From Candidatus Aalborgicola defluviihabitans (GTDB lineage Bacteria; Pseudomonadota; Gammaproteobacteria; Burkholderiales; Burkholderiaceae_C): DNA of 64,000 nt. The translations under genes and the position numbers were made by a program. Each line of letters opens with the position of its first letter. The stretch's first letter is position 1. The stretch is from positions 951,001-1,015,000 of the forward strand of contig JADIXX010000001.1 of NCBI GenBank assembly GCA_016705575.1, read 5' to 3'. The notes beneath the pieces are model-generated. The model saw only the letters and a program-made list of their open reading frames with translations, was not told where the DNA came from and did not search any database. This document shows positions 1 to 9,084 of the stretch, in pieces.

Positions 1-1596
1 GCCGGATGCTGCCCAGGGGAACAAACCCTTCTTGACCTTGATGCCTTGTGCTTTTGCCTGGTCTTCGGTGAGGCCCACCCAGGCCACTTCGGGGTCGGTG
101 TAGGCCACGGATGGGATGACGCGGGCGTTGAAGGCTGCGGTTGCCAACTCTTTGTTGCCTTGCAGTTCACCGGCTATCACTTCAGCCGCCACATGCGCCT
201 CGTGCACGGCCTTGTGCGCCAGCATGGGCTGGCCCACGATGTCGCCGATGGCGAAGATGTGGGGCACGTTGGTGCGCATCTGGATGTCGACGTTGATGAA
301 GCCACGGTCGGTCACGGCCACGCCGGCTTTCTCAGCGCCCACCTTCTTGCCATTGGGCGTGCGGCCTACGGCTTGCAGGACCAGGTCATACACCTGGGGC
401 GAAGGGGCGGTTCCGCCCTCCTCTGCCGACGCGAAGGTGACCTCAATGCCCTCAGCGGTGGCCTTGGCGCCCACCGTCTTGGTTTTGAGCATGATGTTGT
501 CGAAGCGTGGCGCGTTCATCTTTTGCCAGATTTTGACCAGGTCGCGGTCAGCGCCTTGCATCAGGCCGTCCAGCATTTCCACCACGTCCAGGCGCGCGCC
601 CAGCGTGCTGTAGACCGTGCCCATTTCCAGGCCGATGATGCCGCCACCCAGAATCAGCATGCGCTTGGGGACTTCTTTTAGCGCCAAGGCGCCAGTGCTG
701 TCCACCACGCGCGGGTCTTCAGGCATGAAGGGCAGGCGCACGGCTTGGCTACCGGCGGCGATGATGGCGTTCTTGAAGGCGATGACCTTCTTGGTGCCGG
801 TCTTGTCTTGGGCGGTGCCGGTGGTTTCTTCCACCTCCACGTGGTTGGCTCCCACAAAGCTGCCGTAGCCGCGCACGGTGGTGACCTTGCGCATCTTGGC
901 CATGGCGGCCAAGCCGCCGGTCAGCTTGCCAATGACTTTTTCTTTGTGGCCGCGCAGTTTGTCGATGTCCACCGTCATGGCACCGTAGTCCACGCCCAAG
1001 GCCGACAGGTGGCTCACCTCATCCATCACAGCTGCCACATGCAACAGGGCCTTACTGGGAATGCATCCCACGTTCAGACACACACCGCCCAAGGTGGCGT
1101 AGCGCTCCACGATCACGACCTTTAGCCCCAGGTCTGCAGCACGAAACGCTGCGCTGTAGCCACCAGGGCCACCGCCCAGCACCAAGACATCACAGTCCAG
1201 GTCCACGGTGCCGGCGTAGCTGGCACCCGCAGGCGCAGATGTTGCCACCGTAGTTGCTACGGATATAGGAGCGGTTTGTATAGATTCGGCGAGGGCTGGA
1301 GGCTGATTTGATGTAGAAGAATTGGCTGGTGCGTCAACCGGCGCAGCGCCAGCGGCGTCTGTGGTTTCCAGCATCAGCACGACCGAGCCTTCTTTGACCT
1401 TGTCACCCAGCTTGACCTTGAGTTCTTTCACCACCCCAGCCTGGCTGGACGGGATTTCCATGGAGGCCTTGTCGCTCTCCACAGTGATCAGGCTTTGCTC
1501 GGCCCGGATGGTGTCGCCGGGTTTGACCATCAGCTCGATGACGGCGACTTCAGCAACGTCACCAATGTCAGGGACTTTGATTTCTATGATAGTCAC
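1..1596 (-). CDS. lpdA: Dihydrolipoyl dehydrogenase (E3) with N-terminal lipoyl domain, partial
   Basis: This is the E3 flavoprotein of the pyruvate dehydrogenase complex, which reoxidises dihydrolipoamide with NAD+. The C-terminus runs off the left edge of the window. The start is a GTG at 1594-1596 that overlaps the aceF stop codon by four bases (GTGA). Residues 1-80 form a lipoyl domain with the ESDKASMEI lysine motif, almost identical to the lipoyl domain of AceF. An Ala/Pro-rich linker follows, then the FAD-binding glycine motif LVLGGGPGGYSAAFRA. The linker contains a copy of the 56-bp repeat. E3 proteins carrying a lipoyl domain are known in beta-proteobacteria. The family and operon position are clear; only the missing C-terminus cannot be checked. 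Confidence 0.93.
   Translation of the reverse strand, partial: MTIIEIKVPDIGDVAEVAVIELMVKPGDTIRAEQSLITVESDKASMEIPSSQAGVVKELKVKLGDKVKEGSVVLMLETTDAAGAAPVDAPANSSTSNQPPALAESIQTAPISVATTVATSAPAGASYAGTVDLDCDVLVLGGGPGGYSAAFRAADLGLKVVIVERYATLGGVCLNVGCIPSKALLHVAAVMDEVSHLSALGVDYGAMTVDIDKLRGHKEKVIGKLTGGLAAMAKMRKVTTVRGYGSFVGANHVEVEETTGTAQDKTGTKKVIAFKNAIIAAGSQAVRLPFMPEDPRVVDSTGALALKEVPKRMLILGGGIIGLEMGTVYSTLGARLDVVEMLDGLMQGADRDLVKIWQKMNAPRFDNIMLKTKTVGAKATAEGIEVTFASAEEGGTAPSPQVYDLVLQAVGRTPNGKKVGAEKAGVAVTDRGFINVDIQMRTNVPHIFAIGDIVGQPMLAHKAVHEAHVAAEVIAGELQGNKELATAAFNARVIPSVAYTDPEVAWVGLTEDQAKAQGIKVKKGLFPWAASG
1254..1309 (+). repeat. 56-bp dispersed repeat, copy A, in the lpdA linker
   Basis: This is a full-length copy with TTGCTAC at 1-7, GGAGC at 15-19, GTATAG at 25-30 and GGCGAGGGCTGGAGGC at 35-50. 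The lpdA gene reads the complementary strand as NQPPALAESIQTAPISVAT, part of the linker after the lipoyl domain. Confidence 0.85.
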
Positions 1597-2969
1597 AGCA
1601 GCACCCTCCGAAAATCTCCCAGAATCTGGCCCAGGTACACGTTAAAGCGCGCGGCGGCGGCGCCATCAATCACGCGGTGGTCCCAACTCAGGGAGAGCGG
1701 CAACATCAGGCGCGGCACGAATGCCTTGCCATCCCACACGGGTTCCATCTGGCTCTTGCAGACACCCAGAATGGCCACCTCGGGCGCGTTGATGATGGGT
1801 GTGAAGTAGCGCCCACCAATGCCGCCCAGGCTGGAGATGGTGAAGCTGGCGCCCGACATTTCGGCGGGGCTCAGCTTGCCATCACGCGCCTTCTTGGCCA
1901 GCTCACCCATTTCCTGGCTGATCTGGAAGATGCCTTTTTTGTCGGCGTCTTTGATGACCGGCACCATCAGGCCATTGGGCGTATCGGCCGCAAAGCCGAT
2001 GTGGAAATACTGCTTGTAGACCAGTTGGTCGCCGTCGATGCTGGAGTTGAACTCGGGGAACTTCTTGAGCGCAGCCACGCAGGCCTTGATCAGGAAGGCC
2101 AGCATGGTGACCTTGACGCCGGTGCCGCCCGACTTGGCGGCTTTGTCAGTCTCCAGGTTGGTGGAGACGCGGAAGGCCTCCAGGTCAGTGATGTCGCAGT
2201 CGTCGTGGTTGGTAACGTGCGGAATCATCACCCAGTTGCGGTGCAGGTTGGACGCGCTGATCTTCTTGATGCGAGGCCGGTCCTTGCGCTCAATGGGTCC
2301 GAACTTGGTGAAATCCACGACAGGCCAGGGAATCAGGCCCAGGCCCGCGCCATCGCCACCGCCGGCCTTGTTTTGCGCCACGCCCGCAAGGGTTTGTGCT
2401 GCGCCACTCATGACAGAGCGCGTGAATGCCTGGACGTCGGATTCGAGGATGCGGCCCTTCAAGCCACTGCCCTTGATCTCAGCCAGCGGCACGCCCAGCT
2501 CGCGTGCGAACTTTCGCACCGACGGCGACGCGTGGGGCAGTCCCACAGGCGCGGAGGTGGGGTTGTGCGCCGGCATGGCGGCAGCCGGTGCAGCGGACAC
2601 TGTTGCTATTGAAACAGAAGCAGCTTGTGTAGCAGCGACGAGGGCTGGAGCCGGATTTGGCTCAGAAGAAGTTGGTGCAGGCGCAGCTGTGGGTGCCGGT
2701 GCCGCGACAGACGCATTGGCCACAGCAGCTCCCTCACCTTCCAGAATCACCACCAAAGATCCTTGCTTGACCTTGTCGCCCAGTTTGACCTTGATCTCTT
2801 TGATCACGCCACCGTGGCTGGAGGGGATTTCCATGGAAGCCTTGTCGGATTCCACGGTGATAAGCGACTGTTCGGCCTTGACCGTGTCGCCTACTTTGAC
2901 CATCAATTCAATGACAGTGACTTCTGCAAAGTCGCCAATATCGGGGACCTGAATTTCAATGGATGCCAT
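1593..2969 (-). CDS. aceF: Dihydrolipoyllysine-residue acetyltransferase (PDH E2)
   Basis: This 458-residue protein is the E2 core of pyruvate dehydrogenase and transfers acetyl groups from lipoate to CoA. It has one lipoyl domain (about residues 1-80, lysine in ESDKASMEI). After an Ala/Pro linker comes a peripheral-subunit-binding domain (about 145-185, SPSVRKFARELGV), followed by the catalytic domain ending with the DHRVIDG motif near residue 430. It begins 12 bp after aceE and overlaps lpdA by four bases, so the three genes form one operon. A single lipoyl domain is fewer than the three in the E. coli enzyme but is common in related bacteria. The linker carries a copy of the 56-bp repeat. 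Confidence 0.96.
   Translation of the reverse strand: MASIEIQVPDIGDFAEVTVIELMVKVGDTVKAEQSLITVESDKASMEIPSSHGGVIKEIKVKLGDKVKQGSLVVILEGEGAAVANASVAAPAPTAAPAPTSSEPNPAPALVAATQAASVSIATVSAAPAAAMPAHNPTSAPVGLPHASPSVRKFARELGVPLAEIKGSGLKGRILESDVQAFTRSVMSGAAQTLAGVAQNKAGGGDGAGLGLIPWPVVDFTKFGPIERKDRPRIKKISASNLHRNWVMIPHVTNHDDCDITDLEAFRVSTNLETDKAAKSGGTGVKVTMLAFLIKACVAALKKFPEFNSSIDGDQLVYKQYFHIGFAADTPNGLMVPVIKDADKKGIFQISQEMGELAKKARDGKLSPAEMSGASFTISSLGGIGGRYFTPIINAPEVAILGVCKSQMEPVWDGKAFVPRLMLPLSLSWDHRVIDGAAAARFNVYLGQILGDFRRVLL
2603..2658 (+). repeat. 56-bp dispersed repeat, copy B, in the aceF linker
   Basis: This is a full-length copy with TTGCTATTGA at 1-10, AAGC at 16-19, TGTGTAG at 24-30 and GACGAGGGCTGGAG at 35-48. 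The aceF gene reads the complementary strand as NPAPALVAATQAASVSIAT, in the linker after the lipoyl domain, the same site and frame as copy A in lpdA. Confidence 0.87.
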
Positions 2970-2981
2970 GTTGTTGTCTCC

Positions 2982-5687
2982 TCACGCGTACAGCGGATTG
3001 ATCTTGTCCGCCTGGATGTTGTATTTGGCAATCGCTTCGGCTACCTTGGCCACCGGCACGGTGCCTTCTTCGCTCAGCGCTTTCAGGGCGGCAACGATGA
3101 TGTAGTGGCGGTTGATCTCGAAGTGCTCGCGCAGCTTGCTGCGGAAATCGCTGCGGCCAAAGCCGTCGGTGCCCAGCACCTTGTAGGTGCGGCCCTTGGG
3201 AATGAAGGGGCGAATCTGCTCGGCATAGGCCTTCATGTAGTCGGTGGACGCCACGACCGGGCCTTTGGCCTTGTCGAGCTGCTGCGATACAAAGGAGACA
3301 CGCGGTGCCTCCAACGGGTGCAACAGATTCCAGCGTTCGCAGTCCTGCCCTTCGCGGGTCAGCTCATTGAAGCTGGGGCAGCTCCAGACGTCGGCGGCAA
3401 CACCCCAGTCTTGTTCCAGCAGCGCCTGGGCGGCAATGCTTTCGCGCAGGATCGTGCCCGAACCCAGCAATTGCACCCGTGGGGTGATCTTGGCGCCCTC
3501 TTTGCACATATACATACCCTTGATGATCTGCTCTTCAGTACCAGCAGTCAGCCCTGGCATAGGGTAGTTTTCATTCAACAGCGTGATGTAGTAGAAAACG
3601 TTTTCTTGCTTCTCCACCATGCGTTGCAAACCGTGGTGCAGGATCACACCCACCTCATGCGCAAACGTAGGGTCGTAGGACACGCAGTTGGGGATGGTGC
3701 CGGCCAGGATGTGGCTGTGACCGTCCTCATGCTGCAGTCCTTCGCCGTTGAGCGTCGTGCGCCCCGACGTGCCGCCCAGCATAAAGCCGCGTGCCTGCAT
3801 GTCACCCGCTGCCCAGGCCAAATCGCCAATGCGCTGGAAGCCAAACATCGAGTAGTACACATAAAACGGCACCATGATGCGGTTGTTGGTGCTGTAGCTG
3901 GTGGACGCAGCAATCCAGCTGCACATGCCACCGGCTTCATTGATACCTTCTTGCAGAATCTGGCCGGCCTTGTCTTCGCGGTAGTACATCACCTGGTCGC
4001 GGTCCACCGGGGTGTAGAGCTGGCCCTTGGGGTTGTAAATACCGATCTGACGGAACAGCCCCTCCATACCAAAGGTGCGGGCCTCATCCACCAAAATAGG
4101 CACCACACGTGGACCCAAGGCCTGGTCGCGCAGTAGTTGCGTGACGAAGCGCACAAAGGCCTGTGTCGTGCTGATCTCACGGCCTTCGGCCGTGGGCTCC
4201 AAAGTAGCCTTGAAAGTCTCCAGCGATGGCACGGTGAAGTGCTCGTCGGCCTTGGTGCGACGCTGCGGCAGGTAGCCACCCAGGGCTTTGCGGCGCTCGT
4301 GCAGGTAGCGCATTTCGGGCGTGTCTTCGGCCGGCTTGTAGTAAGGCAAGCCAGGCAGTTCACTATCGGGGATCGGAATGTTGAAGCGGTCGCGGATGTA
4401 CTTGATGTCTTCGTCCGAGAGCTTCTTGGTCTGGTGCACGGTGTTTTTGCCTTCACCGGCCTTGCCCATGCCATAGCCCTTCACGGTCTTGACCAGCAGC
4501 ACCGAGGGCTGCCCCTTGTGCGCGTTGGCCGCGTGGAACGCCGCATAGACCTTGGCCGGCTCGTGGCCACCCCGGCGCAGCTCGAACACTTCTTCGTCTG
4601 TCATGTGCTCGACGAGCTTAAGCGTTTCGGGGAAGCGGCCAAAGAAGTTTTTGCGCACGAAGGCGCCGTCATTGGCCTTGAAGGCCTGGTAGTCGCCGTC
4701 CAGCGTTTCCATCATCAATTGTTTGAGCTTGCCGGTTTTGTCACGGGCCAGCAGTGCATCCCAACCGTTGCCCCACAGCAGTTTGATGACATTCCAGCCG
4801 CTGCCACGGAATTCACCTTCGAGCTCCTGCACGATCTTCCCGTTGCCGCGCACCGGGCCGTCCAGACGCTGCAAGTTGCAGTTGACAACAAAGATCAGGT
4901 TGTCGAGCTTTTCACGGGATGCCAGGCCGATAGCGCCCAGCGATTCGGGTTCGTCCATCTCACCGTCGCCACAGAACACCCAGACCTTGCGGTTCTCGGT
5001 GTTGGCGATGCCCCGTGCGTGCAGGTATTTGAGAAAGCGTGCCTGGTAAATGGCCATCAATGGGCCCAGCCCCATGGATACCGTGGGGAACTGCCAAAAC
5101 TCGGGCATGAGCTTGGGGTGCGGATAGCTCGACAGACCTTTGCCACCGACTTCCTGGCGGAAATGGTCGAGCTGATCTTCGGTCAGGCGCCCTTCCATGT
5201 AGGCCCGCGCATAGATCCCGGGCGAGCTGTGACCCTGGATGTAGAGCAGGTCGCCACCATGGCCTTCGCTCTCGGCGTGCCAGAAGTGGTTGAAGCCGGC
5301 GCCAAACATACTGGCCACCGACGCAAACGAACCAATATGGCCACCCAGGTCGCCGCCGTCTTCCGGGTGCAGGCGGTTGGCACGCACCACCATGGCCATG
5401 GCGTTCCAGCGCATGTACGCACGCAGGCGTTTTTCGATCTGGATGTTGCCTGGGCAGTGCGCTTCTTGTCCAGGTTCAATCGTGTTGACGTAGCCGGTGT
5501 TAGCGGAAAAAGGCAGATCAATGCTGCTTTGGCGCGCATGCTCCAAAAGTTGCTCCAGCAGGAAGTGCGCGCGCTCTGGTCCTTCGCTTTCAATCACGGC
5601 GGACAGCGCGTCCATCCATTCACGGGTTTCCTGGCTGTCCAGGTCGGAGGTAGTGGCGTTTGCTTCGCCTGGTGGAACTGCTGACAT
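2982..5687 (-). CDS. aceE: Pyruvate dehydrogenase E1 component, homodimeric type
   Basis: This 901-residue protein is the thiamine-diphosphate-dependent E1 that decarboxylates pyruvate and acetylates E2 lipoate. The thiamine diphosphate motif GDGEMDEPESLGAIGLA lies near residues 235-255 and continues to NLIFVVNCN. The length and ending fit the single-chain AceE family (about 890 residues). It is the first gene of the aceE-aceF-lpdA operon and is transcribed away from the sensor kinase at 5801. The start ATG is preceded on the minus strand by AGGAGA, a good ribosome-binding site. Nothing unusual was seen in the protein. Confidence 0.97.
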   Translation of the reverse strand: MSAVPPGEANATTSDLDSQETREWMDALSAVIESEGPERAHFLLEQLLEHARQSSIDLPFSANTGYVNTIEPGQEAHCPGNIQIEKRLRAYMRWNAMAMVVRANRLHPEDGGDLGGHIGSFASVASMFGAGFNHFWHAESEGHGGDLLYIQGHSSPGIYARAYMEGRLTEDQLDHFRQEVGGKGLSSYPHPKLMPEFWQFPTVSMGLGPLMAIYQARFLKYLHARGIANTENRKVWVFCGDGEMDEPESLGAIGLASREKLDNLIFVVNCNLQRLDGPVRGNGKIVQELEGEFRGSGWNVIKLLWGNGWDALLARDKTGKLKQLMMETLDGDYQAFKANDGAFVRKNFFGRFPETLKLVEHMTDEEVFELRRGGHEPAKVYAAFHAANAHKGQPSVLLVKTVKGYGMGKAGEGKNTVHQTKKLSDEDIKYIRDRFNIPIPDSELPGLPYYKPAEDTPEMRYLHERRKALGGYLPQRRTKADEHFTVPSLETFKATLEPTAEGREISTTQAFVRFVTQLLRDQALGPRVVPILVDEARTFGMEGLFRQIGIYNPKGQLYTPVDRDQVMYYREDKAGQILQEGINEAGGMCSWIAASTSYSTNNRIMVPFYVYYSMFGFQRIGDLAWAAGDMQARGFMLGGTSGRTTLNGEGLQHEDGHSHILAGTIPNCVSYDPTFAHEVGVILHHGLQRMVEKQENVFYYITLLNENYPMPGLTAGTEEQIIKGMYMCKEGAKITPRVQLLGSGTILRESIAAQALLEQDWGVAADVWSCPSFNELTREGQDCERWNLLHPLEAPRVSFVSQQLDKAKGPVVASTDYMKAYAEQIRPFIPKGRTYKVLGTDGFGRSDFRSKLREHFEINRHYIIVAALKALSEEGTVPVAKVAEAIAKYNIQADKINPLYA

Positions 5688-5777
5688 GCGGTGTCTCCTG
5701 GTTGTTTTGAATGCAATTTAGTACGTTCTGCCTATTTTCACACAAGAACTTCAAAATTTCAAGATGCGCTTTTCAAT

Positions 5778-5790
5778 TTCATATTATGAA
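5778..5790. promoter_or_regulatory. 13-bp palindrome in the divergent aceE / sensor kinase promoter region
   Basis: TTCATATTATGAA is a perfect palindrome in the AT-rich 113-bp gap between the divergent aceE and sensor kinase genes. It ends 10 bp before the first possible kinase start. It could be an operator for either gene. It does not resemble the E. coli PdhR box. This is inference from symmetry and position only. Confidence 0.3.
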
Positions 5791-5800
5791 TTATTAAAGA

Positions 5801-8368
5801 ATGCCTTTGCTGGCGCACAACTACACTTGCACCATGTCTTTGCCGCGAATCATCACTGTACCCAAACAATGGGGGTTGTCGACCCTGACTCGCATCCGAC
5901 ATTGGTGGCAACGGTTAGCTCCACACCGCCAGGACCGGTTGGCTGTGCTGGCTCCGCTGGTGGCTGTGCTGCTTTTCTTTGCAGCCATCATCGCAGCCTT
6001 GGGCTATTTGCGGTTGGAAGAAATGGACCGCGAACAGCAAGCTGTGCAACGGGACGTGGAATACACCCAACAGCGCTTGCGTATGCGGCTGCTGGAACGC
6101 CAGGAGCAACTGGCACGCATCGGCCGGGAAATTTCCAACCACGAGTTGGACACGGAGGACTTCCGGGCCCGTGCGCGATCCATGCTCAACCAAAACCCTG
6201 CATTGCAGGGTCTGGCTTGGGTAGATGAACGCAAGCGGGTGCGCACAGCCCTGGGCACTGCGGTGCTTGTCAGCGGGCAACTCAACCCCAGCAGCAACGA
6301 AAGCCAGAACAATGACACGCTGGCCGGCTTCGTCGCCAGCCGCGACTTTCAGCAGCCGGTCTATGTGCAGCCCCTGGGCTCCGCCAGCGACGCACCGAAG
6401 CTGCAAATGCTGCTTCCACTGAGTGACCGGGGACGCTTCGCCGGCGTGTTGCTGGCAGAGTATTCGGTGGACGGGTTGTACCGCTATGGCGTACCAACCG
6501 AAGTGACTTCGCGCTACGCCATCTCCCTGCACGACGCCAAAGGCGGCCTGCTGGCGGGCGTTGCTCTCCCCAACAAGAAAGGTGTCAAAACGCTGCTGCC
6601 CTGGGCCAGGCCCGCCAACGAATACGCCATGCCGGTATCTCCCGTGGGCGATGGCTTGGTGGTCCGCGGCCAAGCCTACCGGGCCTCATTGGGGGTAATC
6701 GGCAGCGGGTTGTTCTGGCTGGTTGCGGCACTGAGCCTGATGACCGCCTGGATGCTGATTGCCAACTGGCGCCATACCCGGCGCCGCTTGCAGGCCCAGC
6801 AGGCACTGATGTCCGAAACGACCTTTCGACGCGCCATGGAGAACTCCATGCTAACGGGCATGCGCGCACTCGATCTGCAGGGTCGCATCACCTACGTCAA
6901 TGTGGCCTTCTGCAGAATGACGGGTTGGACCGAGTCCGACTTGGTGGGCCGTACCGCCCCCTTTCCCTATTGGCCGGAAAACGACCGGGACCAACTCAAT
7001 GCATATCTAAACGAAGAGCTGGCCGGCAATTCCACCCCCGGCGGCATTCAGGTGCGCGTGAAGCGGCGCGACAACAGCCTGTTTGACGCCCGCCTGTATG
7101 TATCTCCGCTGATCGACGCCGTGGGTAAACAAACCGGCTGGATGGGCTCCATGACGGACATCACTGAACCCAACCGAATACGCGATCAGTTGTCAGCATC
7201 GCACGAGCGCTTTACTACGGTACTGGAAGCGCTGGACGCCTCGATCTCGGTGGCCCCACTGGGCAGCGACGAACTGCTGTTTGCCAACAAACTCTACCGC
7301 CAGTGGTTTGGCACCCAGACCCAGGGACACTTGCAACTGATTGCCGAAGCCGGCGTGCCCGCCAGCCCGACCAGCGATGAGTCCACTGACAGCGTGGACT
7401 CCTTCGCGGGCCTGTCCACCGCCGCACTGCCGGACACAGAGACGGAAAGCGCGGAGATCTTCATCCCCGAGCTAAACAAGTGGCTGGAGGTGCGCAGCCG
7501 CTACCTGAGTTGGGTCGACGGCCGCCTGGCCCAGATGGTGATTGCCACAGACATCACCACACGGCGCATTGCCGAAGAGCAGGCCGCCAACCAGACCGAG
7601 CGCGCCCAGTCGGCCAGCCAACTCATCACGATGGGGGAAATGGCATCCAGCGTGGCACACGAACTCAACCAGCCGCTGACTGCCATCAACAACTACTGCA
7701 ACGGCATGGTGTCCCGCATCAAGGCGCAACAGATCAACGAGGGAGAGCTTCTGGTTGCGCTGGAAAAAACGGCCAAACAGGCCCAACGAGCCGGACAAAT
7801 CATCCAGCGCATACGCTCTTTTGTGAAACGCAGCGAGCCCAACCGCACGCTGTCTGAGGTGGGCGCCATGGTGACCGAGTCGGTAGAACTGGCCGAAATC
7901 GAACTGCGCCGCTTCAACGTGCGCCTGAACCACTACGTAGCGGCCCGCTTGCCGTCCTTGATGGTGGACCCCATCCTGATTGAACAGGTGTTAATCAATT
8001 TGCTGCGCAACGCGGCAGAATCCATTGACATGGCGCTGCGACAAACGTCCCAGCGCATTGTGGAGCTGCGCGTGGTGCCCAAGACCCTGGATGACAAGCC
8101 AGTGATTGAATTCTCGGTGCAAGACACCGGCAAGGGCTTGTCCCCTGAAGTATTGTCCCGCCTGTACGAGGCGTTCTACACGACCAAAGCCGATGGTATG
8201 GGCATTGGCCTGTCGCTGTGCCGCTCCATTGTCGAATCCCACTTGGGAAGAATGTCGGCAGAGAACCTTTACAATGGTGACGAAGTATCGGGGTGCCGAT
8301 TTTCATTCTGGATACCGCTGACAGAAGTTAGCGCCGGTTTAACGCAACATCCACGAAAAAGCAACTAG
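5801..8368 (+). CDS. Membrane-bound PAS sensor histidine kinase (FixL-like)
   Basis: This 855-residue sensor kinase has a transmembrane segment near residues 45-70 (LAVLAPLVAVLLFFAAIIAA). A periplasmic region of roughly 230 residues follows, then a second membrane segment (about 300-320) and a PAS domain (about 335-455). A second PAS-like region comes next, then the kinase core. The phosphoacceptor is predicted to be His620 in SVAHELNQPLTA. ATP-binding motifs follow (NLLRNAAES, DTGKGL, GMGIGLSL). An in-frame ATG at 5834 is an equally possible start, because neither has a strong ribosome-binding site. The response regulator follows after 17 bp, so the two form a two-component pair. The signal sensed cannot be read from the sequence. 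Confidence 0.9.
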   Translation: MPLLAHNYTCTMSLPRIITVPKQWGLSTLTRIRHWWQRLAPHRQDRLAVLAPLVAVLLFFAAIIAALGYLRLEEMDREQQAVQRDVEYTQQRLRMRLLERQEQLARIGREISNHELDTEDFRARARSMLNQNPALQGLAWVDERKRVRTALGTAVLVSGQLNPSSNESQNNDTLAGFVASRDFQQPVYVQPLGSASDAPKLQMLLPLSDRGRFAGVLLAEYSVDGLYRYGVPTEVTSRYAISLHDAKGGLLAGVALPNKKGVKTLLPWARPANEYAMPVSPVGDGLVVRGQAYRASLGVIGSGLFWLVAALSLMTAWMLIANWRHTRRRLQAQQALMSETTFRRAMENSMLTGMRALDLQGRITYVNVAFCRMTGWTESDLVGRTAPFPYWPENDRDQLNAYLNEELAGNSTPGGIQVRVKRRDNSLFDARLYVSPLIDAVGKQTGWMGSMTDITEPNRIRDQLSASHERFTTVLEALDASISVAPLGSDELLFANKLYRQWFGTQTQGHLQLIAEAGVPASPTSDESTDSVDSFAGLSTAALPDTETESAEIFIPELNKWLEVRSRYLSWVDGRLAQMVIATDITTRRIAEEQAANQTERAQSASQLITMGEMASSVAHELNQPLTAINNYCNGMVSRIKAQQINEGELLVALEKTAKQAQRAGQIIQRIRSFVKRSEPNRTLSEVGAMVTESVELAEIELRRFNVRLNHYVAARLPSLMVDPILIEQVLINLLRNAAESIDMALRQTSQRIVELRVVPKTLDDKPVIEFSVQDTGKGLSPEVLSRLYEAFYTTKADGMGIGLSLCRSIVESHLGRMSAENLYNGDEVSGCRFSFWIPLTEVSAGLTQHPRKSN

Positions 8369-8385
8369 AACCCTGGAAATTCCGA

Positions 8386-9012
8386 ATGAGCCTGTTTCCC
8401 AAAAAAGGTACCGTTTACGTCGTCGACGACGATGAAGCCGTGCGCGACTCCCTGCAGTGGTTGCTGGAGGGCAAGGGTTTTCGTGTTCGGTGCTTTGACT
8501 CCGCGGAATCCTTTCTCAGTCGCTACGACGCCCGCGAGGTGGCCTGCCTGATTGTGGACATCCGCATGGGTGGCATGACGGGCCTGGAGTTGCAAACGCG
8601 CCTGATCGACGCGCGCTCTCCCCTGCCCATCGTATTCATCACCGGCCACGGCGACGTGCCCATGGCGGTGGACACGATGAAGAAGGGCGCTATGGACTTC
8701 ATTCAGAAGCCCTTTAACGAGGAACAAATCATCGGGCTTGTCGAGCGAATGCTGGACCACGCCAAGGATTCTTTTACCGAATTCCAGACCGCAGCCAACC
8801 GCGACGCCCTGCTCTCCAAACTGACGTTGCGTGAATCACAGGTGCTGGAGCGCATTGTGGCCGGACGTCTGAACAAGCAGATTGCCGACGACTTGGGCAT
8901 CAGCATCAAGACGGTGGAGGCGCACCGCGCCAACATCATGGAAAAACTCAGCGCCAACACCGTGGCGGACCTCCTCAAAATTGCTCTGGGACAAACCACC
9001 CCGAAAACCTGA
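8386..9012 (+). CDS. Two-component response regulator, FixJ/TtrR type with LuxR-type HTH
   Basis: This 208-residue protein has an N-terminal receiver domain with the acidic pocket VVDDDEAVRD and the phosphoacceptor Asp58 in LIVDIRMGGMTG. The conserved Lys of the receiver is in FIQKPFNEEQ. A C-terminal LuxR/GerE helix-turn-helix (about residues 140-200) includes LTLRESQVLERIVAG and IKTVEAHRANIMEKL. It is the cognate partner of the kinase at 5801-8368. The family activates transcription after phosphorylation. The target is unknown; the divergent aceE promoter is one candidate by position only. The stop codon abuts a repeat copy that contains a terminator. Confidence 0.93.
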   Translation: MSLFPKKGTVYVVDDDEAVRDSLQWLLEGKGFRVRCFDSAESFLSRYDAREVACLIVDIRMGGMTGLELQTRLIDARSPLPIVFITGHGDVPMAVDTMKKGAMDFIQKPFNEEQIIGLVERMLDHAKDSFTEFQTAANRDALLSKLTLRESQVLERIVAGRLNKQIADDLGISIKTVEAHRANIMEKLSANTVADLLKIALGQTTPKT

Positions 9013-9067
9013 CGCTATTTATTTTATAGCTGTCTACGCCCGCCCCGCGAGGACTGCGGGCGTTTTT
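9012..9067 (+). repeat. 56-bp dispersed repeat, copy E (terminator-bearing variant)
   Basis: The copy is exactly 56 bp and has the family anchors: GCT at 3-5, AGC at 17-19, GAG at 38-40 and TTT at the end. Position 42 is A where the other copies have G. It begins on the last base of the response-regulator stop codon. Its second half is changed so that it forms the hairpin listed at 9036-9067. Confidence 0.65.
9036..9067 (+). terminator. Rho-independent terminator after the response regulator
   Basis: ACGCCCGC at 9036-9043 pairs perfectly with GCGGGCGT at 9056-9063 around a 12-nt loop. The stem's last T starts a run of five (9063-9067). It sits just after the response regulator and before folD, so it should end the two-component transcript. 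Confidence 0.8.
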
Positions 9068-9084
9068 ACTTAGAGATATTGAAC

